Source: Podarcis raffonei (lineage: Eukaryota; Chordata; Lepidosauria; Squamata; Lacertidae). From it: a stretch of DNA of 64,000 nt. How positions within the stretch are numbered: the first letter of the stretch is position 1; the number at the start of each line of letters is the position of its first letter. The DNA lies in NCBI RefSeq assembly GCF_027172205.1, contig NC_070614.1:38260001-38324000 (forward strand). The letters run 5' to 3'. Shown here one piece after another: positions 20,501 to 31,200 of this stretch. A model generated the notes under the pieces. That model did not search any database. It was given only the letters and a program-made list of their open reading frames with translations, and had not been told where the DNA came from. Position numbers and translations under genes: made by a program.

Positions 20501-21948
20501 AACCAGAGCTTGGCAAGATGGGGCGATTGCAAGCTTCAACCTCACAGAAGAGGCCATTAACATTACCGTAGGAGAGCTGAGCTGCCAATATAAGGAATAT
20601 CAGCTCAATGACACTGAAGCGTGGACAGAAGGTGAGTCCAGGGGGGATGGGAGAAGTGTACACTAGCAGAGAGCTAGCCTGTGTACCTTTGAAGCACATT
20701 CCACACACATTCTGCCCTCAGAGAATTCTGGGCACTGTAGTTTGCTGGGAATTGTAACCCTGCAAGGGATAAACTACAATGTCCAGAATTCTTTGAGGTA
20801 AATAAAAGTGGTTTGAATGTGCTATAAAGGTATCGTGCACAGCCTTAGGTGATGATGATAATTGTACCATTCATGGTGTTTACAGAGTAAAAGAGGATAA
20901 GTTCCTGGTCCCAAGGAGCTTCCAATCTAAAAATGGATTTGAATATGGAAGTATGGAAGATATTGTGAGGTTGAGTGGATGCCCACAAAATGAATGACTG
21001 GCTGGAGAATCAAACACAAGCATATTCCCACAGAAAATAACTTGGATGGGTGTGGGGTGGGTGGGACGGACAACACATACAGTCCTATGTAGCAGCAAAA
21101 CAAGGTTTACCACTCTGTCCTTTGGTGCTACCCACAGCTGGTCATTGGTATGCAAGCTGATTGACAGGTCATGTCGCATGTCTCCTTTAATGTCGCTATT
21201 TTCCCTACATGGAAAACTCTGTAGGAAAAAGCAATATACAGCTGTATGCAAATTTTCATCTGTGGCAATCACACGGGCATGTATGTGGTTGAAAGGCTTA
21301 CAGGGGACGCACAGTAAGAAGCCACCATTAGTTGCTGCTTTTCCATAAAGGAACACAGCACTGGAATAATTTCATGTGATGTTTCACATCTAGACGTCAC
21401 GCCACTTCTCTTCCCCCGCCCCCCTGCACTCGACAAGTGCTTTCCACGTATGTAAAGGATTGCTGTGCGATGGTTCTGGTGGTGTCATTGTCGCCACTGG
21501 AATGTTGCCCTTTTCAGATTATATTAGCACAGATGATTCAGGCTGCAGTGATAAGCACACTTAGCTGGGAGAAGCCCTTTGAACAGGATGGCACTGCCAG
21601 TTAATGGCTGCCAAGGAAACCAAGCACAGGCAAATGGATTCAAGGCGGCTCCTGTAGTGCTAATGCCCCATTTATTTGCCGCCTGCTCAGGGGCAAATCC
21701 ATCTTCATGGGGACAGTTCTCAGGCTGCGTAGTGATTGATGAAAGAAGAAAACCTGCTGTATACCGAAAACTATTTTTACATTGATATGCGTTTTCTAAT
21801 TTCTCCAGACTCACATTCCCAGGCCACGGATTTCACCTCAGCCAACTCACTGCGACTTGGGATCGGGGCCTGCGTCCTCTTATTAGCCCTGTTCTTCATA
21901 GCTGAAGCATGGTGGAACGAGAAGCATCAGGAGAGCTGGGCCAAATGA
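14501..21948 (+). CDS. OSCAR/TARM1-like activating Ig receptor, three Ig domains
   Basis: Exons are 14501-14537 (signal), 14853-15137 (Ig1), 17335-17622 (Ig2), 20371-20631 (Ig3) and 21809-21948 (stalk, transmembrane, tail). All internal junctions are phase 1. Ig1 has LRC, WFYLYQGG and FRCSYE, the C-W-C pattern of a C2-type fold. Ig2 has HYPKPSISASPS, VCCQAP, VNFVLYQA and DAGRYTCYYHS, the leukocyte-receptor-complex style of OSCAR, TARM1 and LILR. Ig3 has VNCSVP, WFYLYQGG and LSCQYKEY. The last exon reads ANSLRLGIGACVLLLALFF then IAEAWW, with a short tail lacking ITAM or ITIM. The arginine at the membrane entry, as in TARM1/OSCAR (VRLGLA), should pair with FcR-gamma. The place beside NDUFA3/TFPT is that of mammalian OSCAR, which has two Ig domains. 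One-to-one orthology is unproven. Several N-glycosylation sites (NIT, NVT, NAS, NLT) are visible. Confidence 0.85.
14736..14800. repeat. Half copy of the 'ttctgggcactgtag' MITE
   Basis: 'catgcatttaaagcgcattc' followed by 'aagaatcctgggaactgtag' is the left arm only. It lies about 60 bases before the Ig1 exon acceptor. Confidence 0.55.
15300..15365. repeat. Half copy of the 'actcccat' MITE
   Basis: 'aggatgaggaacctgtggct' and 'aacattgttggattccatca' match the left arm of the elements at 22165 and 41950. It lies in the intron after Ig1. Confidence 0.45.
16340..16512. mobile_element. Palindromic MITE, 'ttctgggcactgtag' family (copy 4)
   Basis: It contains 'ctttaaagcacattagaagc' and 'aagaattctgggcacattag' at the left, and 'aaactacagtgcccagactt' and 'gcatgctttaaaggtatagt' at the right. 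A Tigger-like element abuts its right edge at 16516. Confidence 0.65.
16516..17144. mobile_element. Tigger-like element, long non-autonomous copy
   Basis: The left end 'tagtggtaccttggttctc' and right end 'gggaaccaaggtgccactg' are inverted repeats flanked by TA (16514-16515 and 17145-17146). At 629 bp it is more than twice as long as the other Tigger-like copies here, and it has a non-palindromic core (about 16680-16950) without a transposase frame. Confidence 0.7.
17884..18109. mobile_element. Tigger-like MITE, 'cagtggtacctcaggttaag' type (second copy)
   Basis: The ends are CAGTGGTACCTCAGG and CCTGAGATACCACTG with flanking TA. It shares the 'ctttagctaatggggcctcc' interior with 11509-11717, so the two are copies of one subfamily. 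Confidence 0.8.
18445..18660 (+). repeat. tRNA-derived SINE
   Basis: 'gccagtgtgatgtgttggat', 'cggattgaaatccgtactca' and 'tccttggaggaagggcaa' are the head, B-box region and tail also seen at 37215-37440 and 52130-52350. Confidence 0.65.
18706..18958. mobile_element. Tigger-like MITE, 'cgcaagacgaa' type
   Basis: The termini CAGTGGTACCTCG and CGAGGTACCACTG are perfect inverted repeats with TA on both sides (18704-18705 and 18959-18960). The interior is built from repeated 'cgcaagacgaa' units, so much of it pairs with itself. Perfect ends suggest a younger copy than its neighbours. Confidence 0.85.
19125..19530 (-). mobile_element. L2-like LINE 3' end, reversed
   Basis: The plus strand starts with the tail complement 'ataataataataatttacta' and 'ctgcccatctggctgg', then 'gatgggagggcgttccacag' and 'gaaggccctctgcctggttc'. 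Read on the minus strand this is the end of a LINE reverse transcriptase and its 3' UTR. It is in the intron between Ig2 and Ig3. Confidence 0.65.
20680..20850. mobile_element. Palindromic MITE, 'ttctgggcactgtag' family (copy 5)
   Basis: 'tcagagaattctgggcactg' mirrors 'atgtccagaattctttgagg' around 'tgctgggaattgtaac'. The outer ends are TTTGAAGCACATT and AATGTGCTATAAAGG. Confidence 0.7.
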
Positions 21949-22164
21949 AGGGATCCTGGATCAGCAGGATCCCGCTAAGCTGACCAAGTCTGGTTTGAAA
22001 TTGCAAGTTCCAGTGACTGCTTTGATGGGAAGGAACATAATGATGGATTGGGAACCACACACAGAGATTGTCAGACTGCAGTCCTCAACCAATTTACCTC
22101 ACAGTCACCACATCATGGCTCCTCTGAAACAGGAGCTTTGGCCTACAGGAATAAGGAACATGCA

Positions 22165-22282
22165 GGCCACCAGATGTTGTTAGACTCCATCTCCCATTGG
22201 CCCCAACCATTGGTCATTGGTCAGGGATGATGGGAGCCGTAGTCTGGCAACATCTGGAAGGCCACAGGTCCCCTACCCCTTG
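22165..22282. mobile_element. Palindromic MITE, 'actcccat' family (copy 2)
   Basis: The left arm 'ccaccagatgttgttagact' and right arm 'tctggcaacatctggaaggc' are complementary, and the inner 'ccaaccattggtcattggtc' forms the loop side. It lies in the presumed 3' UTR of the Ig receptor. Confidence 0.65.
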
Positions 22283-22695
22283 CTGAACCTGAGGCAGAAC
22301 TCAGAACCAGTTTTGACCAGCATAATTCAGCATAATTCAGCCCTAGATCATGTCCAGTAACTATCAAGAAGAATTTGCTCCTGGGCATGCAGAGAATGCC
22401 TTTGCCTCACCAGTGAGTAACCACAATCTCGGCCTTCACACAACTGATTTCCAGAGTGACATAGACACTAGCACCTCAGGCCAGTGAGAGGAGCAGAAAT
22501 TCTTATTTGTTCAAGTGTTTTCATCATGAAGTGTATTGCTTTCATGCATGATCCTGTAGTTATATACAGCTTCTGTTCTCTTGCTTTTTTTTGCTGTAAC
22601 TCTAGATGCTTTATTCATTTTCAATGTTGTTCAACTCCTGTTTTATAATGTTATGCCATCCAGTGCTCCAGAATAGACAAAGGGCAGGATATAAC

Positions 22696-22701
22696 AATAA
22701 A
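22696..22701 (+). promoter_or_regulatory. Likely polyadenylation signal of the Ig receptor gene
   Basis: This AATAAA is 748 bases after the stop codon and the first clear hexamer downstream. It gives a 3' UTR of about 770 bases. Confidence 0.45.
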
Positions 22702-24317
22702 TGATTGAATGAATATTAACTGAAAGGAGGGACAGAATGAAATGTGTGTTCTTTGTTGTTCAGAACTGGTCCTTTGTCTCCTTTTGGAATGCTAGATAAA
22801 CCATAGTGTTGGCACAATATGAATTATGTGATCATTTTTTATCATGTTGTTAATAAGAACCATTTAGAAAAAAGGGAGCAACTCCAGAAGAGGAGAGTTC
22901 TCTGCCTGAAGGTAGGGGGGCAGAACAAGAGAAGGGGCAGCTGCAGCATATTAAAAATGACTGCCTTCTCAGGTAAAAATCTGTTAGCCAGGTTTGCCTT
23001 TACTGTTTGAGGGGGCTGGTATAAATTGCTAGTTAGGGCACACTGGTGGATAGAAATACTGTAATGATTGGTTGAAATCACGACTGTGCAAGTGAGAGGA
23101 AGGAAAATGCCTGTTCTGTCCTTTTAGATGCAAAATAATGGTGTGTCATGCCAACTTAGACAATTGCCTGTTGGGCATTTGGGGGAGGAGGATGGAAGAT
23201 AAGAACTAAGAAATACATGCCTTAACAGCCAGCCTTGCTGTGAAGTAGCCTGCTTTGGCGCCACTGCGTGGGGAAGGGCATGACTGGTATCAAGGGTTTG
23301 TCATGGTAGGGCCGCTGCTGAGGGACCACGCTCCTGCAGGGAACCCACTGACAAAGCCTCGTGGAGTGGCTGTATTGTGCAGGTAGACTTAACTGAGTAG
23401 GGGGCAGGGAGGGTCACCTGGAGGTGACCTGTAGTGGTATAAGGTGAAGGCAGGAATTAATATCTGAATTGTACAGTGGGATTTTTTTTTTAAAGTAAGT
23501 GTTGGTCCTGGAGGCAGAGGCACTATTTGGACTCTGCTTCAGGCGGGATATTGAGCTAAAAGCTGTTTTAAGCATTACCTGCACCTCTGTGCCAGTTTGT
23601 GAGGTGGCACTTAGATTTGAAAGCCTCAGTTCTATTAAGCACACTTCAAAAACACTGCCTCCTCCTTCCTAAGCTCAAATGTCCAGAACTCCCAAACATT
23701 TCTTCCAAAGGTTAGAATTGAACCATCTGAGAATTCCCCATATATCCACAGGTGTTGTATGACCTATAGCTCCCTCTTCAAGATTTCTCCTCCATAAAGG
23801 GGCAGAGGCAGAAGAAACTTGCTTTAGATCTCCCTGAACCGGATTCTTTTTTTTTTTTTTAGACAAGCCTATCCAATTTTATAGACTGCTGATATGTCTT
23901 TAGCTTGTTTTCTGAATGTTTTAAATATTTGTTTTAACTGATTTTACTGATAATTTTATTCTCTTTTTTCATGTGTCTGTGTGTCTACCATCAAGCGGTG
24001 TAGTTTCTTTTTCCAAACGGTATATAAATTTTGTAACATATGTAAATAATTATGAAGTCCTTCTGGTATATTCTGTAAAAATAAATATGTATTAACCTAC
24101 TAATGAAAAGAATGATATGACAGCACCAGTCGTGCGTCTTTGGAAAGAGTGTTCTAAAGTTGGGATGTATGCATTGCAAACTTGTGGTAGGGAAAGCATG
24201 CAGAGAAGGTCTTCAACCAAACATATTAATGCATTAAAATGAATGACAAGTGACTGGAACATCAATTGATAGTAATATTTGATAATAATTAATTGTACGC
24301 AACAGCAAACGACTGGA

Positions 24318-24705
24318 CGAGGTAACTTTTAGGTGGATTTGTAGCTGGTTGACTGACCAAACCCAAAGAGTGCCCACTAATGGTTCCTAGTTATCCTGCA
24401 AAAAAAAAAAAAAAGGGACAAGTGAGGTGCCACAGGGTTCTATCCTGGGCCCATTGTTGTTCAGCCTCTTTATAAACGACTTTGATGAGCATCCCCTCAA
24501 TCCCTTCATCCAATTTCCATGTGACACCAAACCGGGAGGGGTAGCCAATGCCACTCAACATGGAATCAGGATTCAATATCACCTTAACAAACTGGAGAAC
24601 TGGGCCAAAACTAACAAAATGAATTTCATTAGGGGCAAATGTAAGCTTCTACACTTAGGCAGGAAAAACCAGCTGCACCAATATAAGATGTGGGACACCT
24701 GACTT
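24318..24705 (+). mobile_element. CR1 LINE fragment (reverse-transcriptase part)
   Basis: The reading VPQGSILGPLLFSLFINDF then [12 protein letters not shown] matches the reverse-transcriptase core of the intact CR1 at 60880-61090. The catalytic box is altered (FPCDT in place of FADDT), a poly(A) tract interrupts the copy and it is truncated at both ends. It is an old relative of the 57-62 kb element. Confidence 0.8.
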
Positions 24706-25204
24706 GCCAGTAGTAGATGTGAAAAGGATGCTCTTTTTCCCCTGTAACAGCAGAGGGCTCAGCTGCTTCCTATCAACGTAGCTATTGCTTGTGCAGGTAA
24801 AGTGTCCCCTCTATTGCAATGGGCTGAGGAGGTGAGGCTATGGTTTTAAATAAGTTGTGATTGGGTCTGAGTATGGCCCTTTTTCAAGCTACACCCTTTT
24901 GGGTTAATTGACTCTTGCCACACCCATACAAATGCAGGTTTATTAAAGGGGCATCGGTAGTGAAGCTCATCCCCCGCCCCTTTAATTGTTTGTGGTTTTC
25001 TTCAGCTTGAAAATATTTTACTTTTCTTTGCTTTTAAAGAAATAGATTTGTCTGGCTTGGAGGAGAATGCAGGTGGGCTTTGTGCTCCCCTCCCAGTACT
25101 CTGACTTGCAAGGGTAGCTGAATTTTCTGGAAAAGTGTTGAGGGTTAGGCAAGCCTGGGGAGGGAGGTGAGAGGATGTTATGAGCTGAGGCCCAGATTAG
25201 GACC

Positions 25205-28200
25205 ATGGAAAAACCGCTCCTGGAAGTTGTGGTGAGATCCACAGAAGAAGACCTCTGTCAGAAACGCCCAGCGTCTGAGGAAGAACAACCTGTTTATAAA
25301 AGACTACGGATGGATTCGCCAGTTCATCCAGTCCAGTCAGAGGCCTCTCTACCACCAGAGAAGAGTATGTGGAGCTATTCTAATTGTGGGGAAACTGTTT
25401 TTCCCCCTTTAAATTTGATTTAAAGATGGGGGGTGCAGCAGGAGTGTGATATGGGTGTTGCAAAGAAGGATTGTCTCCATGGAGGTGGTAACTCCTATTG
25501 ATTAACGTATATTCAAGATTACTTAATGTTAGGCCCCATCTGCGCTAAACATTTAAAACACTTTAAACAGGTTTCCAGTAATGACTCTTTGAGAGTTTTG
25601 TAGTTTGTTAAGCTTGATGAGAGTTGTTTGGAGACACCCCCCCTTCTCCTTCTGAGCTACAATTCCCAAAGCTCCTTATAAAGGGTGATTGAATGCTTAT
25701 TTATTATTTACTTTGTACATTTATTATCCCGCCTGTTAAACCACTTTGGCTTTGTTAAGCCACTCTGGGTTTAAAGCAACCTGCTACTGTGCAAATGGGG
25801 CCTTCGATTAGTTATTTATAACAGCAGCCTCTGGCTTAGGGGTCAACAGACAAAGGCCTTGGAGCCAAATCCGGCCCCTGAGCTGGGACACCTGCAGAGG
25901 TAAGAGAAGTTGTGGGGAGATGGGTTTGCGTGGCGATGTTTCTGTCGCTGATTTTGCTAGGTGAGAGGAGGGCCCCCAGTCCGCATTTGCTCCTCACATA
26001 AAACTGGCTGTGCCCTTTTCTCATGCTATGTCCCCTTTTCTCATGCTTCGGGTGGCTTGGATTAATCTAAAGAAGCGTGAGCGGAAGGTGAAAATGCATT
26101 TGTGCTCCTCCGGGAACAATTGTGCCAGAGTTAATGGAAGGGTACTTAGGCTGTAGTGCCATAATGTATGGGGAAAAGCAGGGTTGCATTTTGGTATGAA
26201 GGAAACAGTGCGTGAGGAAAACATAGGCCATACTCCTTGTTTCCAGGTCCAGTTCAAGGGTGCTCACATTAATGTTGAAAGCCCCAAAGGACTTAGGCCC
26301 CAACGACTGCTTCTTTCCCTACAAACCCTCCAGGGGTGCTAAGATCAGCAGATGGGGCCCTCTTGGTAGTTCCACCTCCCTCAGAAGTTTGGGGTGGCTT
26401 TCAACATGGAAAAATATTAAAATCTTATTCTTGAATAATAATACTGTAATTAGTTTGGGGTGGTGGCTCAGGGAAGGGCATTCTCTGTGGCAGCCCCAAG
26501 TTGTTGAACCTCCTCCCCCCAGGGGTGTGTCTGGCTTCTTCACAATTCAGCTCCTGGCAAATGCTGCAGACACACTTTTTTACCCTGGGCTTTGGCTCAT
26601 GAGATGTCTGTTCCCAGGGTCCACCCTATTCCTGTAATTATAATCTGCTTTAACTGTTGTTTATTTTGAATTTTAAATAGTGTAGTTGTCATTTGCCTTG
26701 GGATCTGCTGGTGACGGGCGGGGAATAAATTTAGTAACGATCATGATGTTTAATAGCAAGCAAGATGTAGAAGGCCATAAAAAAGGTCTCGCTTGAGACT
26801 AAACCTGTGTGCAGTTGGAGGAACTCGTGGATTTGGTGTTGGTTTTCCTCATACAGCAGTTTTCTGCTAAGGAAGAAATAGGCCTCCTCTGACAGGAATA
26901 GGTTTTCTGCTAGTGGAAAGACACCTTTAGGATCCAACTCAATACATACGTAATGTGAAAATAGGGATTCCAGACATTCTTGACTTTTTAATGTTTTGTA
27001 TCCAAATGATTTGTAGCTTCTACTCCAGCCTGCCCCAAAGCGCCCCCTCCAGCCTGCTCCACACCTCCGCCTTTGTCCACACACCAATGCAAGAAACCTT
27101 CACGCAGGGCTGCTTATCATCCCTTTGATTTCACCTCAGATGAGCTGGACCCTGCCTATGAGTGGCCAAGGGAATCTTCTTCTGCAAGGCAAAGTAAGAT
27201 GCATGGAGGAGCTGACTAGTAATGTTTGTATGCTCTTTGGAAGGGACCTTGGTATGTGAGCATGGAAAAATAGGAGATCTAAAATGTGTGGTTTTTATGC
27301 TAGAATGGGAGAGATGGTGAAGGTAAGAAAAGGAGACTGGTCTGTTTGAGAAGGTGTGGCCTACTGCTACACATTTAAGGGAATGAAGTGGGGGAATGGA
27401 CTGCATCAGATTACAGGAGGGTGGGGTTGGTTGTCCACTTTTGCATACTTATCCTTTAAAAAACACCCACCCATCCCAGGAAATAGAACACATAGACTCT
27501 AGCTGTGTGCTACCTCAGCCCTTTCCTGCTATGCTGAATTTATCATCATGGAGAAATCTTAACATGGGGAAACTTTCAAAAATGAGATGATTTACTTGCA
27601 GTGTGAAGAGGTACAGTTTGTCCTCCTTGTTCAGCACACTCGTTTATCACTTCGTTCTGTGTAGAGCAGGCTGGCCATACCTTCCCCACCGTCAGCAGGT
27701 GGGCAGCAGGAAGAAAATCATCCAGCTTTCTGAAGAATACCCTCATCCTAATGAAGCCTGTTTCAGTTTAATTTCTGATCGGAGGTTCTGTAAATACTTC
27801 CTTAACTGGAGAGAGGTCTTCAGCAGTTGCAATGGGAACTGAAGCCTAATGAGGCTAAGGGAAAAGAAATATAATAAAAGTCAGGAGTCCTGTGACTTTG
27901 ACAGTTTGTAGTATAGTCGAGAAATAATCAAGAGGAATTTGGCATGAAGAGCACAAAAACTTGTGTACAAGTAAAGCACTGGTTCCACACTTAGCACCCA
28001 CTGACAAATGGGCTAGCTGTTCCAGGTAACTGAGATCCATTCCAAACAACACTAAAAAGTAGGGCTGTGGGGCTACTCTGTCCGAATTCTAGATCCTGAG
28101 CCAAATTGGGCTGATTGAGGCAGCCCCAGGTTAGGTCCACCCAAAGTGATCTAGAGCTGTTTCCAAAGGGGTGGTAATCGGGTGGCAAGAAGCAGGATGG

Positions 28201-31200
28201 AGGAGAAGAAAGAAATGCAGGCAGCCTGTCTGTGTCTCTTCCCCTGCCCTTGGACCATCTATAAAATAGGGTTTAAAACCACAGTTAAACAATGTGCTAG
28301 GGCCCCAATTTGGGGCCCAGATCCAAGTGAAGTCTACCCCAGAACGTATCTGGAACAACGGATCATGGGTGGGGCATGCACAGTCCTACTTAAAAGCCTT
28401 TTCATCATCATCAAGGCCTCTTTGTATCTTTCAGGTGGTGTGGATGTGATCCCTCTCCTCCGAAGCACTCTGGGCCAGTTTCCTTTAGGTTTGCGTCTGG
28501 ATAAGCTGGAGGCCCTGGTGTGGAAGGAACACAAGGTCAAGCTGTGGAAACTGTGCTTGGAGCGAGGCTACAGTGACAGCCTGAAGTTCTTGGAGGTGTT
28601 ACCTGGGATCAGGCTGAAACCCTCCGGCAAAGGGACTTTCCGGTGCCTTGTGCTGTTGGACCCAGGTGAGTGTTTCTCTCCTCCAGGCTGACCTTGTGTT
28701 CTCTCAGGAGAGCTACGGGACCCACAGCCTGGCAAGCTTTGGCCTTAATTTTATGCTTTTCTAGGTCATTGAAGGTTTGTATCTGATCTCCAAGAAGCAA
28801 CTTGCAAATCATCTACAGGCCTAATTTTATTCAGAGGTTGTCAATGTGGCACCTGCTCGCCCCATGGTGCCTGCCATAGCATCATACGGTTCCTGCAAAA
28901 TATCATCTCACAAAATGTCTCGGTAAATATCACCTCAAAAATCCATAATGCATGAGAGCCTGATTGCTGTACCTGCTCATTTCCTGTTTGGGTTGGCTTT
29001 GTTGCTCTCTTACTTCGAACACACACCCTTAAATGTGCCCATATTTTTCGGGATGCCAGGATTGGACACCCAACTTCCCATCCATTCTGAGCAGAGGAGA
29101 GATTCAGTGAGCTTTTCACTGTGAGTGTATATGGCAGTGGCTGATGCACATTCTTTTGTGAGGCATGCCCACTGCTTTTTGTGATCCAGGTTGATTTTAT
29201 GCTCCTTTAGATATGGCATCCCTTTCATGTTATACCACGCCGTGACAGCACTTCCTCATAATTCCACATGTGCTCCCTGGCCCTAAAGGGTTGGTGACTC
29301 CTGTTAGTCTGCCTGATTTAAAGGGATCTGGGTGGGAAGCAGTGGGTGGAGCACATGCTCTAAACGAAGAGAGTCCTGTGATCAGTTCCCCAATATTTCT
29401 AGCACAAAGGAATCAGATAGCAGCTGATGCAAAGGCCTCTGCTTGAGATGTGGAAAAGCCACTGCAGGCAGTGTTGACAATAAAGGGCCTGTAGTCTGAT
29501 CTTCTATAAGGAGGCCTTGTTTTGTTTTGTTTTGTGTTTTGTTTTGTTTTTTAACCTTCCTTTTGAACAGCAGGAAAGGGCAAAATCAACAAACCCCAAT
29601 ATTTAAAAGCCCTTCCAGTCCCCAAGATTAAGAGTACTCTGTAGCACACCTCACTCCACTTGCTTTTCAAAAGTCTTGCTTTTATAACCTGCCTTTAGTA
29701 CAGAATGGAGCTCAAAGTGGTTTGTGTGGGGTTTCAAAGTGGGCTCCCATACAGGCACTTCCGAGACCAAGGTCTGCTTAGTTCCAGAAAAGCTGCTGTT
29801 GATGCTGTCTGGAGGTGGCAATATCTTTCTGCTCAGCTTTTGTACACCTCCAGGCCACTTCTCTCTGCTGGTTTCTCCACTCTGCTTTTCCCATGTTGCT
29901 TTAGTCTTCAGTAAGTAACTCTCAGTCCCAGTGGATTTGCACCGCCCATTTTGGGAAACTCCTGAGGCTTAACTGTACGTGGGCAGGAATGATTTTATTC
30001 CACTGGGTATTATTGTTGCAAAGGCCGGCTTAAAAAAAAATGAGCTTGGTGAAATCTCCAAAGCTACTGGCTGTGTACATGCTATATACATTTAAAGCGC
30101 TTTCGAAGCACATTCTTTCCCTCAAATAATTCTGGGCACTGTAGTTTGCTAAGGGTTGCTGGGAATTGTAACTCAGAGGGGCAAACTAGAGTGCGCAGAA
30201 TTATTTGAGGGAAAGAATGTGTGCCGAATGTCCTTTAAACGTTTAGTGTGTGCATAGTTGTCAGGAGGCAAGGCTTCACTGTCCCCCAGGAAGGAAGCTG
30301 CCTTAAACAGAACCAGACCTTTGGTCCACCCAGCTCAGCATTACCTGCACTGACTAATAGTTGCTGTCCATGTTTCAGTCAGGGGACATTCCCAGCGCTA
30401 CTTGGTGTTGACTTCTAGAACTTCCACCTCACGGTTGGCCTTGTTTGCTGCATGGCTCTCGGTTGAGCTGGCAATGTTTTGAGAGTTACAGTTGCACAGA
30501 AGGAGGTGACAGAATTCTGGTTATTCTTCTTGATGTAGTTAAGCTATCACTGGAGGGAGAAACTGTGTATATACATATACACACAAACATGAATTATTAT
30601 TTTTTTAATGCAAGGGGAGCGTTGAAATTTGGTCCTCCCCCCACCTGCAGTCTGAACTGGTGTAGTCCAGAAAATTATACCATCTCATTCTGTGTTGAAT
30701 GGCTGTTCTGGTTTAAAGGATATAGTGCATCCTCAAAGAGGAATGGTTGCAACACAGCATCACAGCATACATTTTACATGCAGAAGGTCTCAGGTAGACA
30801 GTCCTGGTCTAAAGGTAAAGGGACGCCTGACCGTTAGGTCCAGTCGCGGATGACTCTGGGGTTGTGGCGCTCATCTCGTTTTACTGGCCGAGGGAGCCGG
30901 TATAAAAAGCAGCTCCCTACGCGGGTGGATCACTAGTCTGAAGGTAGCTTCCTATCTTTGGATTTCTGTTTTATGGCCCTTGGATATCTTGAGTGTGTTG
31001 TCTTCTGCCCCTCCCTTTTATAGCTGGTCCTTATCATTTGTCCTATCAGCCTGCAAACACAGCAAGCAAGGAACTGTGTGGCACTGCAAGAACCGTAACG
31101 AGTTCTGCTTTGCCTTTGCAAGGATCCTGATGCCGTGAAAGAAACTGGATTCCAGCATCAGGTGGACTTTGTTGAACGGTGCTTGTTTCATTATAACCAG

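Larger units (their letters stand above)
21949..25204. other. 3' UTR and intergenic stretch
   Basis: It starts with the presumed 3' UTR of the Ig receptor, ending near 22715. A palindromic MITE (22165-22282) and a CR1 piece (24318-24705) are recognised. The rest, including 22800-24300, is AT-rich and shows no coding exon that I can support. Confidence 0.55.
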
